The position numbers were made by a program, and so were the translations under genes. Below the pieces are notes generated by a model, which was not told the origin of the DNA, searched no databases, and was given only the letters and a program-made list of their open reading frames with translations. This document shows, one piece after another, positions 1 through 11,490 of a stretch of 52,298 nt of DNA (the stretch's first letter is position 1; every line of letters begins with the position of its first letter). Location of the stretch: NCBI GenBank assembly GCA_015680685.1, contig MNCI01010180.1, positions 153,929 to 206,226 of the forward strand, given 5' to 3'. The DNA is from Gnetum montanum (Eukaryota; Streptophyta; Gnetopsida; Gnetales; Gnetaceae).

Positions 1-515
1 ATGGAACACTTAAGGTTAATCAATCGTTGTCCTCCCAAACTTACTTGTATTGTCACAGTTGTATGGTTAAGTAAGTTTGAGGTATGTGATTTTTATATCT
101 TTTATCACTTTAACGCCTATGCTAATAGGGAAAGGGTGAAGAGACTAAGTGACTAACTTACACTAACTAAGTTCTAATTGTCCTGGCATCAGTATCCATT
201 CCCACTTTTTGTACATACCCTGAACTAATGCAATGCTGTTGGGATTACCAAATGCTATTCGTTACTAGGTTACCAAGCCTTTCACATGTGCTTGAAGTGG
301 TCGTACTAAATGCACTTAACTAAGAGAGTTAAGGGTTGAGAGAGATTTAATTAACTAGGAAATCAACTAATCATTTAATAGTAATTAAATCCTATGTAGC
401 TTAGTCCATGCACTGCAAGGTTTATTAGAATGTTCGTCTTTATTTCCATACACAAATGTGTGCTTAGGTACAATTTTCTTGAATAAAGATCCGTTCACTT
501 TAAGACTCCTATTGC
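1..515 (-). repeat. LTR fragment (R/U5 part) of a minus-strand Athila-like element, probably the 3' LTR of element B
   Basis: Read on the minus strand, this matches the R and U5 parts of the LTRs at 2470-3424 and 23145-23936. Shared landmarks are the block around the AATAAA-containing stretch (here about 415-510) and the block with the cytosine-rich line at 20-60. The tip that would lie left of base 1 is outside the window. On the right the similarity stops at the single N (516), so the U3 part with palindromes and TATA box is missing. Its position just beyond ORF3 makes it the likely 3' LTR of element B. The loss of U3 could be a real deletion or an assembly gap. Confidence 0.75.
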
Positions 516-516
516 N

Positions 517-2469
517 AGTCCTTATTAGTGTTGAAGTCTATAGCCTTTGATAAGGATCCATCAAATACCATCACATCCTCCACATTCTTAGCCTCTTTTA
601 GTTTTTTTTTAAAGCTATAAGAAAGCTTCATTCCAGGTAATGGCTTAGCTAAGAATGGCAGGATCGACCAAGCAAGCTCTCAATTTCATAACTTTGGTAG
701 CCAATCGTTGATTTTTGGTGATGGCTACCTTAAGTTGGGTGTTTACATGATGAGCATGCCCTTAGTATCTAGTAGCTATAACTAGGTAGTTGTGATTCCT
801 TTCAAAAATTCAAAGATCTCTAGAAGCAATTACCTAGTTCCCACTACTTAGTCCAACACCTCCTCATGTTAGGCTATACTTAGCCTTCTACTTCCCACTC
901 TTGCAAATGCTTGCACATCTTCAAGTTTAGCAATGTTTGGCACACCAACTGTAGGAACATTTAGACCTTCTTCTACTCAATCAACCACCATCTCTGCCAC
1001 TATTTCCTCACCAAGATAGTCTTCCCCTCACCCTCCTTTAGGCATACCAAGAAATTCATGGAAATTCTAGAGATCTCTAGGAATTATTGTTTTCTAGAGA
1101 TACACATCATTACCTCTTAGATACTTAGATTCAATCTTCTGAGCTCATGCATCCTTTGTGTTAAAAATAGCAACACAATCTCTTCTAGCTAGCTAATGGT
1201 TCATGTTACTTTATTAAGGTGACTCAACACTAGTCGGTAGACTGAGGGCTCTCTACCACTTGGTCCTTCCTACTGCTGTTGTAAGAGTTGCTCACAGAGC
1301 TTCCTCATGTGCTTAATTACTACATGAGCCTCCAACATTGTTTCCTTAATAGTGGTGATTGTGGCTTCTCCTCTTCAAGTATCTTGGTGGATGCCTTATC
1401 TTTCATCATCTTCTGCAAAGATGTGGTAAGAGCATGATGAAGTGTGTCATTTGCATAATGGGTGAATTCTCCTATTTTGCAAATTTTTTTGATTAAACAC
1501 ATTAAAGGAAGTATTTTCCTTCCTTACTCATTCTCTTTAAATTGTTTTTCCATATCCATGAAGATGAGTTGGGGGAGGTTGATAGGAAATTTTTTGCTTA
1601 GAGTGGTACATGCATAGGCAAAGAAGATACTGATCTTTCTTGGCCTCATCGTTGGTTTTAGGTGGTCGTTCACAATCTTGAAGTAGGTCCTCTCTACCTT
1701 AGTCATTACACTGTACTCCTTACGGTCCACTCCATAACACCATTGGATCCATTCATTTTTTACTTTGGGGTTCTCTTGTATAGAAATTTTCACCAAAGTT
1801 TCCCTAGTGTCAACAAACCTGAGGGCCTCTGCAATGGCCTCAATCAAGTAGGACATGTTGATGTCCTTAATTTTCATGGTCACATCTACTTGTCAATTGT
1901 TCTAGAAGAGGTAAGTCTCTCCCATGTACCACTCCTCACTAGAAGTGAGGATGGACCACATGGGAGATCCTTGAAGTTGTATATTTATCTCTTATAATGT
2001 CAAGTCCAAGAAGGAACCAAAGTTGAGTTCATGAAAAATGACACTCTAGACCTCCTTAGAATATATTTTTTTAAGTAGGCCATTATCAAAGGTGACTTCC
2101 AGATTTGGTCCAAGCCTTGGCACATCATCTTGCCTAGATTATCCTATTTTTGCAATGGAAATCTGATGAGATTCCACTTCAGGATCCTCTTGAAAAGGTC
2201 TTGTGTCATCTATCTCTACTTCATCTTCTTGGGGCTATTGTGGATACTAACTCCTTCCCCCTTGTGGCTACTTTTTCCATCGTTAGGATGGTTCTTCCTC
2301 CTGCAGTCTCTTTGGCACCATCTATGATTACAAACATAGCCAAGGATTAGTGTATTATGTGTAACTTATAACACTTTGATACCTTGTCCTATTTGGCTAG
2401 TTACACTTAGGCTAATTTTTAATCATGGAAAATTAATTATTTTGATATTATTTTATTCTAATGGCTACC
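517..2469 (-). pseudogene. ORF3 remnant of element B (env-position protein, function unknown)
   Basis: Broken minus-strand coding region downstream of pol in element B. The best preserved block (1524-1883) contains a stretch reading FPINLPQL followed by an acidic/basic helix ending FKENE. The same block recurs in D (around 43290-43700) and C (around 23000-23144 and 30130-30300), which shows it was once coding. N-terminal remnants lie at about 1900-2350. The C-terminal part (545-1500) has many stops but keeps a Leu/Glu/Lys-rich, coiled-coil-like composition. Athila elements have an extra ORF in this position; some are called env-like, but I see no clear signal peptide or fusion peptide here. 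The pattern may relate to the plant-transposon domains found in Athila proteins; that is inference. Confidence 0.6.
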
Positions 2470-2494
2470 TAATGAGACATGATTCACATGAGCT

Positions 2495-2562
2495 GCGATA
2501 TCGCTTCATCCCCTACGATATCAGATATGCGATATCGCGGTCCGCTGCCATATCTATAAATA
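2495..2562 (+). promoter_or_regulatory. U3 promoter of A1: CGATATCG palindromes and TATA box
   Basis: Two perfect 10-bp palindromes GCGATATCGC (2495-2504 and 2529-2538) flank a third, imperfect copy (2516-2524). TATAAATA follows at 2555-2562, about 17 bp past the last palindrome. The same order, with different spacing or palindrome sequence, occurs in the other LTRs of the window. The TATA box is the expected start signal for the genomic RNA; the role of the palindromes is inference. Confidence 0.6.
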
Positions 2563-2834
2563 AGAGGCGACTCTCCCTTGTTTCCCCATCCTAGGCTAGA
2601 AGTAGGGAAACTTTGGTAGATTGATCACTCCAAAGATAGAATATTTTCCATGTGCCCGTAGTAGGAGTCCTAAAGTGAACGGATCTTTATTTGAGCAACA
2701 TTGTACCTGAACACAAGTTGTGTACAGCAATAAAGATGAGCTTTCTGGATAAACCTTGCAGTACATGGAATAGGATTTTATTATTGTTATTTATTACATG
2801 TTATTTAATTTGTTCATAGCATGGAATGATTACA

Positions 2835-2998
2835 ACTTGATTACAAGCATTTACAGATGTGTACGGATAATCAAGGAATGGATGCTCATCACGATTAGAT
2901 TCTCTCTCACCCTTATCTCCTAGTAACGCGGGATGAGTACGACTTGATTACAAGAATTTAAAGATGTGTACAGATAATCAAGGAATGGATGCTCATCA
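2835..2998 (+). repeat. 57-bp direct duplication inside the A1 LTR
   Basis: Copies at 2835-2891 and 2942-2998 (offset 107 bp) differ at about three positions. Both end in GATGCTCATCA. The other LTRs of this family have no second copy, so the duplication arose in the A1 lineage. Confidence 0.85.
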
Positions 2999-3425
2999 TG
3001 CTTAGGCTAGTTAAGTGCCTCAGTATGACCACTTCGAGCATGTGCATTATGTGTAGTGATCCCAGCAATGATTAGCGTTTGGTAGCCACAGTTGCATCGG
3101 TTCAGGGTGTGTACGGTAAGTGGGAACGGATGCTGACGCTAGGTAAATTAGACTTAGGTCATTAGTTAGAGTTAGTTAGCTTTTCAAACCTTCACCCTGT
3201 TATCATAGAAGACATAAAAACATAAAAGACTATAAAAATCATATACCTCAGACTTGCTTAAACATACACCATGACAATTACAAGTAAGTCTAGGAAGACA
3301 ACGAATAATTAAGCCTAAGTGTTCGAAGAGGCATGTAGGAATTTAGTCTGTGGAGTTTGACCAAATTGTGCATGCTACGCTCATATTCGTATGGTTGAGT
3401 GTAGGGGTATCTTACCACTCATCAT

Positions 3426-3443
3426 TGGCGCCATTGATGGGGA
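3426..3443 (+). other. Primer binding site of A1 (tRNA-Asp type)
   Basis: TGGCGCCATTGATGGGGA lies one base after the LTR end. It matches the complement of the 3' end of plant tRNA-Asp except at two positions in the middle. This is the minus-strand primer site typical of Athila-like elements. Confidence 0.85.
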
Positions 3444-3571
3444 CTAAGTGTTTGTGAACTAAATAGAACATAAAGGATATCACTCACATCATTGGGAGCC
3501 TAAACAAACCTTCAGGTTAATTAATTAAACAATAATTTATATAATGGTAATTAGCACACTGATAAGACAAT

Positions 3572-6065
3572 ATGTCTTCTTCTTCTTCTCATAAGAGCAA
3601 CTAACCACCCAAGGACCATACACGAGACAGTCGGCAACATAAAACACATAGCCAAAATCAGCCAAGTCCTAAACAATACAAGATAGTTTATAGTCATCTT
3701 GATGAGTATATACCAAACTTTACCTTTATCCTCCATCAAGACGAATAGCTATGATGGAGAGATTTGCAAGGTAACATCATGTTACCCCCAGATCGATCAG
3801 TCTTTAACATGATTTTTCGTGCTTTGGCATAGATTGGCATGACAGAATTGTATGTAGAATACATTGTGGAAGACTTTGATTTAAGGGATTACTATCCCAT
3901 AGAAGCACAACATATGAGGGAATCAAGGCATGAGAGCCAACATACAATGTCAAAGGAAAAAGAGGTCCCGCACGTCCTTGGTGAAACTAGAGATGGGGAA
4001 CCACTTATAACTAGTTTGCTAAGAGATGTTCCTCCTCTTAATGAAAGTGAGGAGGTAGGGTATCAGAACCTACGATCAACGATACATATCCCTGGTTCTG
4101 ATGCCCATGAACACCAACTATTGATAGAAGGAACAACACATGATAAGGATGGGCACTTAGATTGTCACCATGATCAGGGCTATAGCAATTGAAGAGAAGG
4201 TAAGAAACATCGTCATGGTGATGGTTCATCTTCTTCTTCCCCTTCTTCACATCACTCATCCTCTCCTTCCATATATGGGCGTAGCCATCATGAACATAAT
4301 GAAGAGGATAAAGGTAGAAAAAATGAGAGACCTCGATGAGAAATTCGAGAGAGAGGACAAGGGCAAGGACGTAGGGAAAGTAGGGAATGACGAAGACATC
4401 ATAGGCACCATGAAAGAGATGATCATGAAGAGCCCCTACTTGTAACCCAAAGTATGCTTGACATAACAAAGGCTATTATAATTCCCACAAGGAATTTAAA
4501 AGATAGTTAGATCAAATGCTTATACATGAACAACATTCCATGATTTGAAGGGGGATGCAACGTTGATCCACAACATCATTTACAAGAATTCCACGATGCA
4601 TGTGCCTTGTAGAATATAGAAAATGAGTGGCAAAAACTTAAGTTATTCCCAAGGACACTCACCAAGGAAGCAGAGAGTTGGTACCAGTCCTTAGAACTAG
4701 AAACCATCAGGAGGTGGAGTACGATGCTAGAACTATTCAATGACAAGTATCAGACGTACTCCAGAGTGTCCAATTTGTGTAAGAATATGCAAGGCTGGAA
4801 GAAAGGTATCCATGAACCCTTGGATGCTACCATGGCCCGCTTCTACACATTGTTACATCGTTGCCCGGGCCATGGGTATGCTCAACAAGATCAACTTTGC
4901 CACATTGTGGATGGGCTAAGGCATGAAACGAGAAGAACCCTTGGGACTTATGCCCAAGGGAGACTCTCACAACTAAGAGCCCATGAAATACATGGCTTGT
5001 TGGAGCAAGTAGCAAAAGAAGAAGGTGAGCTACAAAAAAGAGAAAGTGCAGAAGAATACAACCGTGATCCCTCTCTTCGAAAGAAGGGAGTGAAATTCTG
5101 CGATGAAGAGGATGTCACCAATCAAAGAGTTGGTGAACAGGAAAACCTTGCCAATTCAAAAGTTAACAACAGAAATAGCAACTAAGGTAAATGACGTATG
5201 GAGTTCCTTAGACTCTAAAATTGAAACTGTCTTTAAAATTGTAGAAGATTCTAAGGTAGAACAAAGTAGATAAAAAGCTAAGACAAAGTGGAGAGATTTA
5301 GGCCCTGCACATAACAAGGGTAAGGGGAAAATCACTAACTCCGATGGGGTTGTGGAATCAGACATAGACAATGATGATGGATGTGAGATCTGCCACTATG
5401 ACCATCCTAAGGAATGTTGCCCCATCATCTCACATCTACATGAGTCTACAGTGTATGCACTTAATCCAAGACTTAATCAACAGCAAACATCCCATAGGTT
5501 ACCTTATCCCCAAGGTAACCCAAGGCAGTTCCACCAACCATTAACGTATTATCCAAGTGGAACTCCACCACAACCCATCGGGTAGCATTAGTAGTGGCAA
5601 TACCCACAGTCATGGGGGATGCCATCACTGAAACATCAGTACCCTTACCAATAGCCTGACCCTTATGGATATTATGTGCAGTAGCTGATTTCTCCAAGTG
5701 ACTCTATGAGTCACAGAACTTCCCACCATCACTACCAAGTTCGAGAGTACTTCAGAAGGACTCCTTCTCCTCTGGGAGACACTCCATACCCACACCATCT
5801 TCCAAATCCTTATGCACCTCTTTTACAAGTAGTTCCCATAACACCTCCTACTCCAACAATGCAAGGGGAACCTCCTACTCAACTGCAGCAATGTCACACT
5901 GCGAGAGCTGTAAATATTCAACCTGCTACTAGTTCTGACAACTATAAAAAGAGAAGACCCTTCTTCAGAACCAAAAGCCTGAACAAAATCTCGCAACAAC
6001 AAGCGGTTGAGACTAGGTATATCCCTCTACAATCTAACACTTCGGAGCACCCTTCAGTCCAATAG
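3572..6065 (+). pseudogene. gag of element A1, broken
   Basis: The first ATG after the leader is at 3572 (MSSSSSS...). The reading frame is interrupted many times but matches A2 gag. Order: Ser-rich N-terminus; Glu/His/Arg-rich linker (about 3950-4400); capsid-like Gag domain (about 4500-5030) with conserved Trp residues and the line RRWSTMLELFNDKY; charged region; zinc knuckle CX2CX3HX4C at 5382-5420 (CEICHYDHPKECC, intact here although lost in A2); Pro/Gln-rich tail with PYGYY-type repeats to 6065. Gag packages the RNA into particles. Frameshifts near 4190 and stops near 5180 make it non-functional. Confidence 0.8.
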
Positions 6066-6600
6066 AGCTTAACACATACAGTTATGTTAACGCATACCAT
6101 AACTGACTGGATCAAGGTATGCCACCTTCCTAGGAAACTAACTGATCCTGGAAGTCCCTTAATCTACCTTTAGGTCACCAGAAATGAACCACATCAGGCT
6201 CTTCTTAACTCAAGTTCCGGAGTCAACTTAATTTCATGGGAGATGTATCATGCCTGGAACCTGTCCCAACTTAAGAAGAGAAACATTCAACTAGAGCTGG
6301 TAGGGATTGGTGGAGGACATCATTACCATTGTGTGTGGTTGGTCCTACCCAGCTAATTTCCTGGTGATTGAAGTTAATAACAATGAAGGGGACTTCCCAA
6401 TTATAATGGGAATGGCATGGCTGAGTACAGTAGATGCATGCCTTAGGATCCATGATCTTTCCTTGGAGATATCTAAGATAAACATTTATGAAAAGATCAA
6501 GAAGAGGAAAGTTCCATGCATCACATACAGTGATTCATCGGGTGATGACATGGAGGAAATGCCTTCATGTAACAGGTGTGCTCTTGAAAATTTAAAATAA
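6066..6600 (+). pseudogene. Aspartic protease remnant of A1
   Basis: Retropepsin-like segment. The flap-side motif PIIMGMAWLST lies at about 6395-6425, the equivalent of the usual ILGRxxL motif. The active-site triad, which should read D-S-G as in A2, reads N-S-S at 6207-6215, so the catalytic Asp is lost. It is followed by an acidic region and a Cys-rich tail, as in A2. It is fused in order behind gag, with no RT after it. Confidence 0.75.
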
Positions 6601-6780
6601 AGATGCCTATATGTAGCAACCACACAACAAGTAGTAGACACCCCATGGTTGATAGCTACTCAAAAGAGCAAACAAATATGCATGGAATGAACTGAGAAGA
6701 CAAACCATGCCAATAATGAAGGCATAGACACATTGGAATATGAGTGTTGCCAACTTCCATCCCTTAATCTAACATCATCA

Positions 6781-6870
6781 ATTTGGAGAAGTTGGACACT
6801 TTTAATAAATTCAAACAGGAACTCATTATTTTGGATCTCTCCCTTTCCACTTAGTCATGGGGGATATGGC
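6781..6870 (+). other. Internal deletion junction in A1: linker joined to integrase C-terminus
   Basis: The sequence up to about 6819 matches the linker before RT in element B (minus strand, B coordinate about 11711). From about 6820 it matches the extreme C-terminus of B integrase and the spacer (B coordinate about 8889 downward), including the line reading GGGGGATATGGC. About 2.8 kb of pol is absent. A2 has the same join at 27380/27381. Confidence 0.75.
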
Positions 6871-8235
6871 AACCTATGCTAATCATATGGGGCCCTCAGT
6901 TCTTTTAAGTTTTTATTTTACAACATTTTTGTTTTACAACATTTTTTTACACGTTTTTGTTTCACAAGTTTTTGTTTTACAACATTTTTGTCTTACATAT
7001 TTTTGTTTTACAAATTTCTTTAACTTTTCTTGTTTTTTTTTTTACAACATCGTTATACTTTTCCATTTTTTTGTGTGTGTGTGTGATCCACCTTGTAAGT
7101 TTGTCACCCAATAAGTGTTTGGAATGATGGTATGAACTATTTTCATGTTGATTGCTAATGTTTGTTTTTTACCTTTAAGTCACAATGTTGATACTAAAGT
7201 ATGTTTCTTTTGATATGGCAGGCAATGAGACCACTTCATCCATCCATCCACCAATTTCTATGGTCTCTCTTGGCTTGGAAATGTACAGTCCCTTTGTAAT
7301 AAGAACTGAAACGAATCGGTGACTAGGCATTTCTCAAACTAAGGAAGGACTCAAGGATTGAAAAGGGTGTGACTTTAAGGGAACTTGATGCTTTTGTGTT
7401 GGCCATTCTCTTGGGTGCTTGTATGTTTTCTTTTTGAGTTTTCATACCATTCCGATGTTACCCAATCATCGGGAAGCTGAGAAAATAAAAATAACAAAGT
7501 CTTTGCATGGTGTGGTTCTCACGCATAAAAACACAAAACACAAAAAAAACTAAGTGAGAATTCAAAGCACACCCCTTAGACAATAAACTTGGGCTACAAG
7601 CACTGGTTATGGAACCAAAAGTGTTCCCTCTAACTAAGGCCCTTCTCGCTTCCCATTTTCTCCTTTGTTTCGTCGGAATGTTGGTGACTCTTGGCGAAGG
7701 AATCCTTGTTATCCAAGTGGATGGTTTAGCCTAATGCATTGATGCGAAGTCACTGGATGTGGTTGGTTTGAGGCCGGACTTGGAATGGGATTTGCTAAGT
7801 CACATTAATCATGAAACACACAAGGGGCTGTACACCACCCAGTTCTTGGGATTCCATTCCATTCTCTTCTCTCCATCCTTCTCTCCATTGTTCACCTCAT
7901 TGCTGGTTGTATCATTAGTTTATATTTTGGTAGATACATTATTTTATTTTTGGTAAATTCTTGCAGTTAAGACTTTAACTCTTATTCCAATTGACATTCC
8001 CAGAGCCTACGGACTCTTTGAATGTGGATTTGTCAGGGCATTAAGGGCATGAGCCTACTTTGGGGAGGACGCACTAACCTTCCTATTTGGGATATTAGTT
8101 AAATTCTTTCCCTTAACATTTTGCAATTCATTTTATTTTGTTCATTTCCATCTTGACATCCATTTCATCAATGCCATAGTTGTCCCTTTTTATCTATCTT
8201 TCTTACTCCTTTTCTTTCTCCATTCTAACGCTAAG
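6871..8235 (+). other. 3' spacer of A1, non-coding
   Basis: T-rich stretch (6890-7080) with repeated TTTTACAA-type units, then sequence homologous to the post-integrase spacer of elements B and D. That includes the GGTTCTCACGC and GAATTCAAAGCACACC lines near 7510-7575. Short ORFs here are not conserved in frame with A2. No gene seen. Confidence 0.65.
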
Positions 8236-8245
8236 GGATGTGCTT
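8226..8245. other. Deletion junction between A1 and B
   Basis: Left of here the sequence follows A2 (CCATTCTA.CGCTA at 28731-28745). Right of here it follows the spacer of D in opposite orientation (AGGGATGTGCTTT, as at 45405). The join lies in AAGG, so three or four bases of microhomology are possible. Compared with A2 and D, it lacks about 1.3 kb of A1 (spacer end plus 3' LTR) and roughly 1.2 kb of B spacer. Confidence 0.6.
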
Positions 8246-8816
8246 TGAATTCCCAATATTCTTTTTTGCCAATGAGAACCACACCATGCAAAGATATTAC
8301 TTCCTATTTATTGGTTAATGTAGAAATGGTGAGGAATCCATGGAAATACTCATGCAACCCTAGATGGTAGGTAGGTGCAAAAGGTGAAAAATCCTCTTAA
8401 AGACACACCCTTGTTCATTCAGTTAATTTGTCCCAAGTTTGAAAATTACTAATGCCATAAATTCATTGTAAGTTATTATTAAGAAAATACTCATATTTCC
8501 AAAATGAGAAAACACCATAGAGTTGTGTGGAATGGTGGATGACATGAACTCACTACCTAAAATCATGTAAAAATCAATGGTTCATTAATTAATATCAAAT
8601 TTTGAAGATGAAATCTAGTCATTTACAATCAAGTAAATAATGTAGGTTACAAAGCACCATCAATCAATTGCTGTATTTGGCACCAAATTCTTGATGGTAA
8701 TAAAGAAAAGGAAGAAATGTAAGAAAATTTTAAATAATAAAAAATATAGAAAAAATTATAAAATATTCAAGAAAATGAAAAATGGTGTAAAAAAAAGTTA
8801 AAAACTAAGGAGTCAC

Positions 8817-10110
8817 TCATTTAGTATCAGCATGAATGGCCATCTTCCCCACGACTAAGTTGGAAGGAGGAGATTCAGAAAATTGAACATGCATGTCCTT
8901 TAGTTGAGGCTTTTGTTCAACTGGTTGTCTTTGATTCAAGGAAAGGCATAAGTTTATGGGTGTTAACAAAAATATTTTACTTGGGCTATCAAGATGGTAT
9001 ATCATCATGGCCCTATATGGAAAGGTTTCATATATAATGTAAGGACCCTTCCATAACATTTGAAATTTTGTCCATTGAGGCACATGCATGGGGTTCCAGT
9101 AGAGCACCTCATCTCCTAGTTAAAACTTTACCTTCCAAATCTTAAGGTTATGATGTTGTTTCTTATGTGCCTTCTGCACTTCATTCAATGACATGGCCAC
9201 TAATCTATTCTCATCTAGCATGTTGAGATTCACCATTCTTTCTCTTTGGGCTAGGCTTAAGATCAAGTCAAGATCATAAGTTGTTGAAAGTGTACAAAGC
9301 TCAACTTAAATGTGGAGTATTTGAAGTTTTTCATACATGAGCTCATAGGGAGAATACCCAATAGGAAGTTTCCACATTGAGCCATAAGCCTAAATAGCAT
9401 CATTGAGTTTTTTGTTCTAGTCCTTCCTATATTTACTAACTATTCATGTTAGTATTTCAGTAATTTCCCTATTAGTAACCTCAATTTAGTAGTTAGCTTG
9501 GGGTGGTAAGGAGTTAGTTTATGTTTAAACCTAAAGCATTGCATAAGCTTTCGAAAAGTGGCACTAGTAAAATGTGTTTCATTATTTGAAATTAATGCTC
9601 ATGGAATACCAAACCTATTTACAACACTTTTTGTACAAACTAGGCTATTTTAGATGATGAATAGTTGATGAGAGCAATGGCTTTAGTCCATTTGGTACAA
9701 TAGTTAACAACCATGATGATGTAGGCCTTTCCATTTAACATAGGGTTAAGGAGCCCCATGAAATCAACCCCCCAAAGATTGAAAGGCTCTAGTGGTTAGA
9801 TCCAATATTGAGGCCCTTCCATGTATGCAGTCATTCCTCCATCACATTGGTACCCATCATAGGAATAGAAGAAGTAGTGGGCATCCTGGAAGATCATGGG
9901 CCAATAATATCCTACCATGAGGATCTTAATAATTGTATTCCTCCCAACATAGTGGACCCCACAAGGACCTTTGTGTGCATCCTGGAGGACTTGAAGTTGA
10001 TCTACATCATGAACACACCATTGTACCAAGTCATTCATGTAAACCTGGTGAAGAAGATGTTATTTCTTCTTGTGGTTCAACTCCTATGACATCTCTTGTG
10101 TGAGTAAATA
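8817..10110 (-). pseudogene. Integrase of element B, broken
   Basis: The N-terminal zinc-binding region (about 9830-10038) shows the line GPCGVHYVGRNT and GYYWP, with Cys/His residues spaced as in H2C2 integrases. The catalytic core (about 9300-9780) has many stops and I cannot assign a full DDE set. The C-terminal domain at 8817-9107 includes WNPMHVPQWTKFQMLWKGPY, the usual post-core fold of gypsy integrases. The protein would insert the cDNA into the genome. It is the last pol domain before the spacer. Confidence 0.75.
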
Positions 10111-10199
10111 GAAGAGGATGTTATCATACCAATTTGTTTCTTTGGGATCTTTCTCATTAACAACACCACCAAAGAGGATTTTATTAAGAAATTAATAAG

Positions 10200-11490
10200 A
10201 TAATGGGCTCTCCTCCTCCTTACTATCACATTGCAATCAAGATAAGTGATCAGCTATTACATTCTCAATCTCCTTTTGGTTAACCATGATCAAATCAAAC
10301 TCTTGGAAGATCACTAGCCACCGTATGACACAGGAGCTCACCATTGGTTTGTTCATTAGGAACCATATGGCAATGTGAATGGTGTGCAAAAACACTTTTT
10401 ATCCAAGCACATAGTGCCTAAACTTTTCTAGGGAAGACACCACTACCATAAACTCCTTTTCAATGGTGATATATTTGAGTTGTGCACCCACAATGCTTCT
10501 ACTTGCATAATGAATGTAGTATGGATGTTTTTGATCATCTATTTGTGTAAGTATGGCTTACAAGTCATATTTTCATGCATCCATCATGATGTAGAATGGC
10601 CAGACTAGTTTAGTGCTTGTAGAATTGTAGTTTCTATGAGTTTCTACTTTGGTTGCTGAAATGCATGCTCACATTCTTTGGTCTAAATGAATAATGAATC
10701 TTTCTTTATAAGTTCCACAAATGCCTTGGTGATCTTTGAGAAGTTTTGGATGAAGCACCTATAGTAATAAATGTGTCCAAGAAATGACCTTACAGCCTTC
10801 ATGCTCTTTAGTTGTCTAGTTATTCCTTGGATGACCCTTATATTCTCTAGGTCCATCTTGATCCCTTTATTTGAGATTCAATCCCCTAAGATAATGCCCT
10901 CTTTGATCATCAAGTGGCTCTTTTTCTAATTGAGCAATAAGTTAGTCTCCACAAACCTTTTAAGAAATTGGTCAAGGTAGTCCAAGGCTTTCTCAAATGT
11001 GGTTCCATAGGTATAGAAGTCATCCATGAAGACTTCTACCCCACTACTAATATGTTGTTGGAAGATGATATGGACCAATTGTTGAAATGTGGTGGAAGAA
11101 TTGCATATGCCAAAGGACATCTTTTGATATGCAAAAGTCCCCCAAGAACTTGTGAATTTTATTTGAGCTTTGTCCTTTAGTGTAATCTATATTTGATTAT
11201 AGCCACTATAACCATCCAAAAAGCTAAAAGTAACAATGCCCTACGATAGTGTTTAGCACTTGGTCTACAAATAACAATGGGAAATGATATTTGTAAGTGG
11301 TCATATTCAATAGCTAAAAGTCTATATAGACTCTCCACTTTTCTCCTTTCTTTGGAACAATAACAAATGAGCTAACCTTCTCACTATCCATAATGGAACA
11401 AATGAACTTGTCCTTGAGGAGTTGTTCAATTTCCTCCTTGACAATTTACTTGAGTTTTTGGTTCAAGCATCTTTGCAACTATCTCTTTGG
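10200..11490 (-). pseudogene. Reverse transcriptase and RNase H of element B, broken
   Basis: The RT fingers lie at about 11300-11480 (remnants of the line SEWVSP.VIVPKK). The block MSFGICNSSTTFQQ is followed by the active-site box FMDD at 11019-11030. FMDDF is typical of the Athila branch, where most gypsy elements have YMDD. The RNase H part (about 10250-10650) keeps lines like those around the HTDH motif but is degraded. Several frame changes separate the blocks. Confidence 0.8.

Larger units (their letters stand above)
2470..3424 (+). repeat. 5' LTR of element A1
   Basis: It starts TAATGAGACATGAT, an altered form of the TGATGGGACATGAT start of the A2 3' LTR, and ends CTCATCA immediately before a PBS. 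At 955 bp it is longer than the A2 LTRs (792 and 773 bp), partly because of an internal duplication at 2835-2998. It contains a TATA box (2555-2562) and AATAAA (2729-2734), giving a U3-R-U5 layout. Confidence 0.85.
2470..8235 (+). mobile_element. Element A1: non-autonomous Athila-like LTR retrotransposon, 3' end lost
   Basis: Plus-strand element inserted into the spacer/ORF3 region of the minus-strand element B. Order: 5' LTR (2470-3424), tRNA-Asp PBS, gag, protease, then directly an integrase C-terminal scrap and the 3' spacer. No RT, RNase H or integrase core is present. It is collinear with A2 (23145-30088) until about 8230. There A2 continues into a further 1.1 kb plus a 3' LTR, while A1 stops and B sequence begins in the opposite orientation. 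The 3' part of A1 and a piece of B were therefore probably removed by one later deletion. All frames carry stops, so the copy is dead. Confidence 0.85.

Noticed and set aside
4038-4469. Minus-strand frame of 143 codons over A1 gag
   Set aside because: Antisense shadow; the plus strand matches A2 gag in frame order and the minus frame is not conserved in A2.
6890-7080. Repeated TTTTACAA units as a CRISPR-like or telomere-like array
   Set aside because: Units are irregular, low-complexity and without spacers; CRISPR is not expected in a plant nuclear repeat region.
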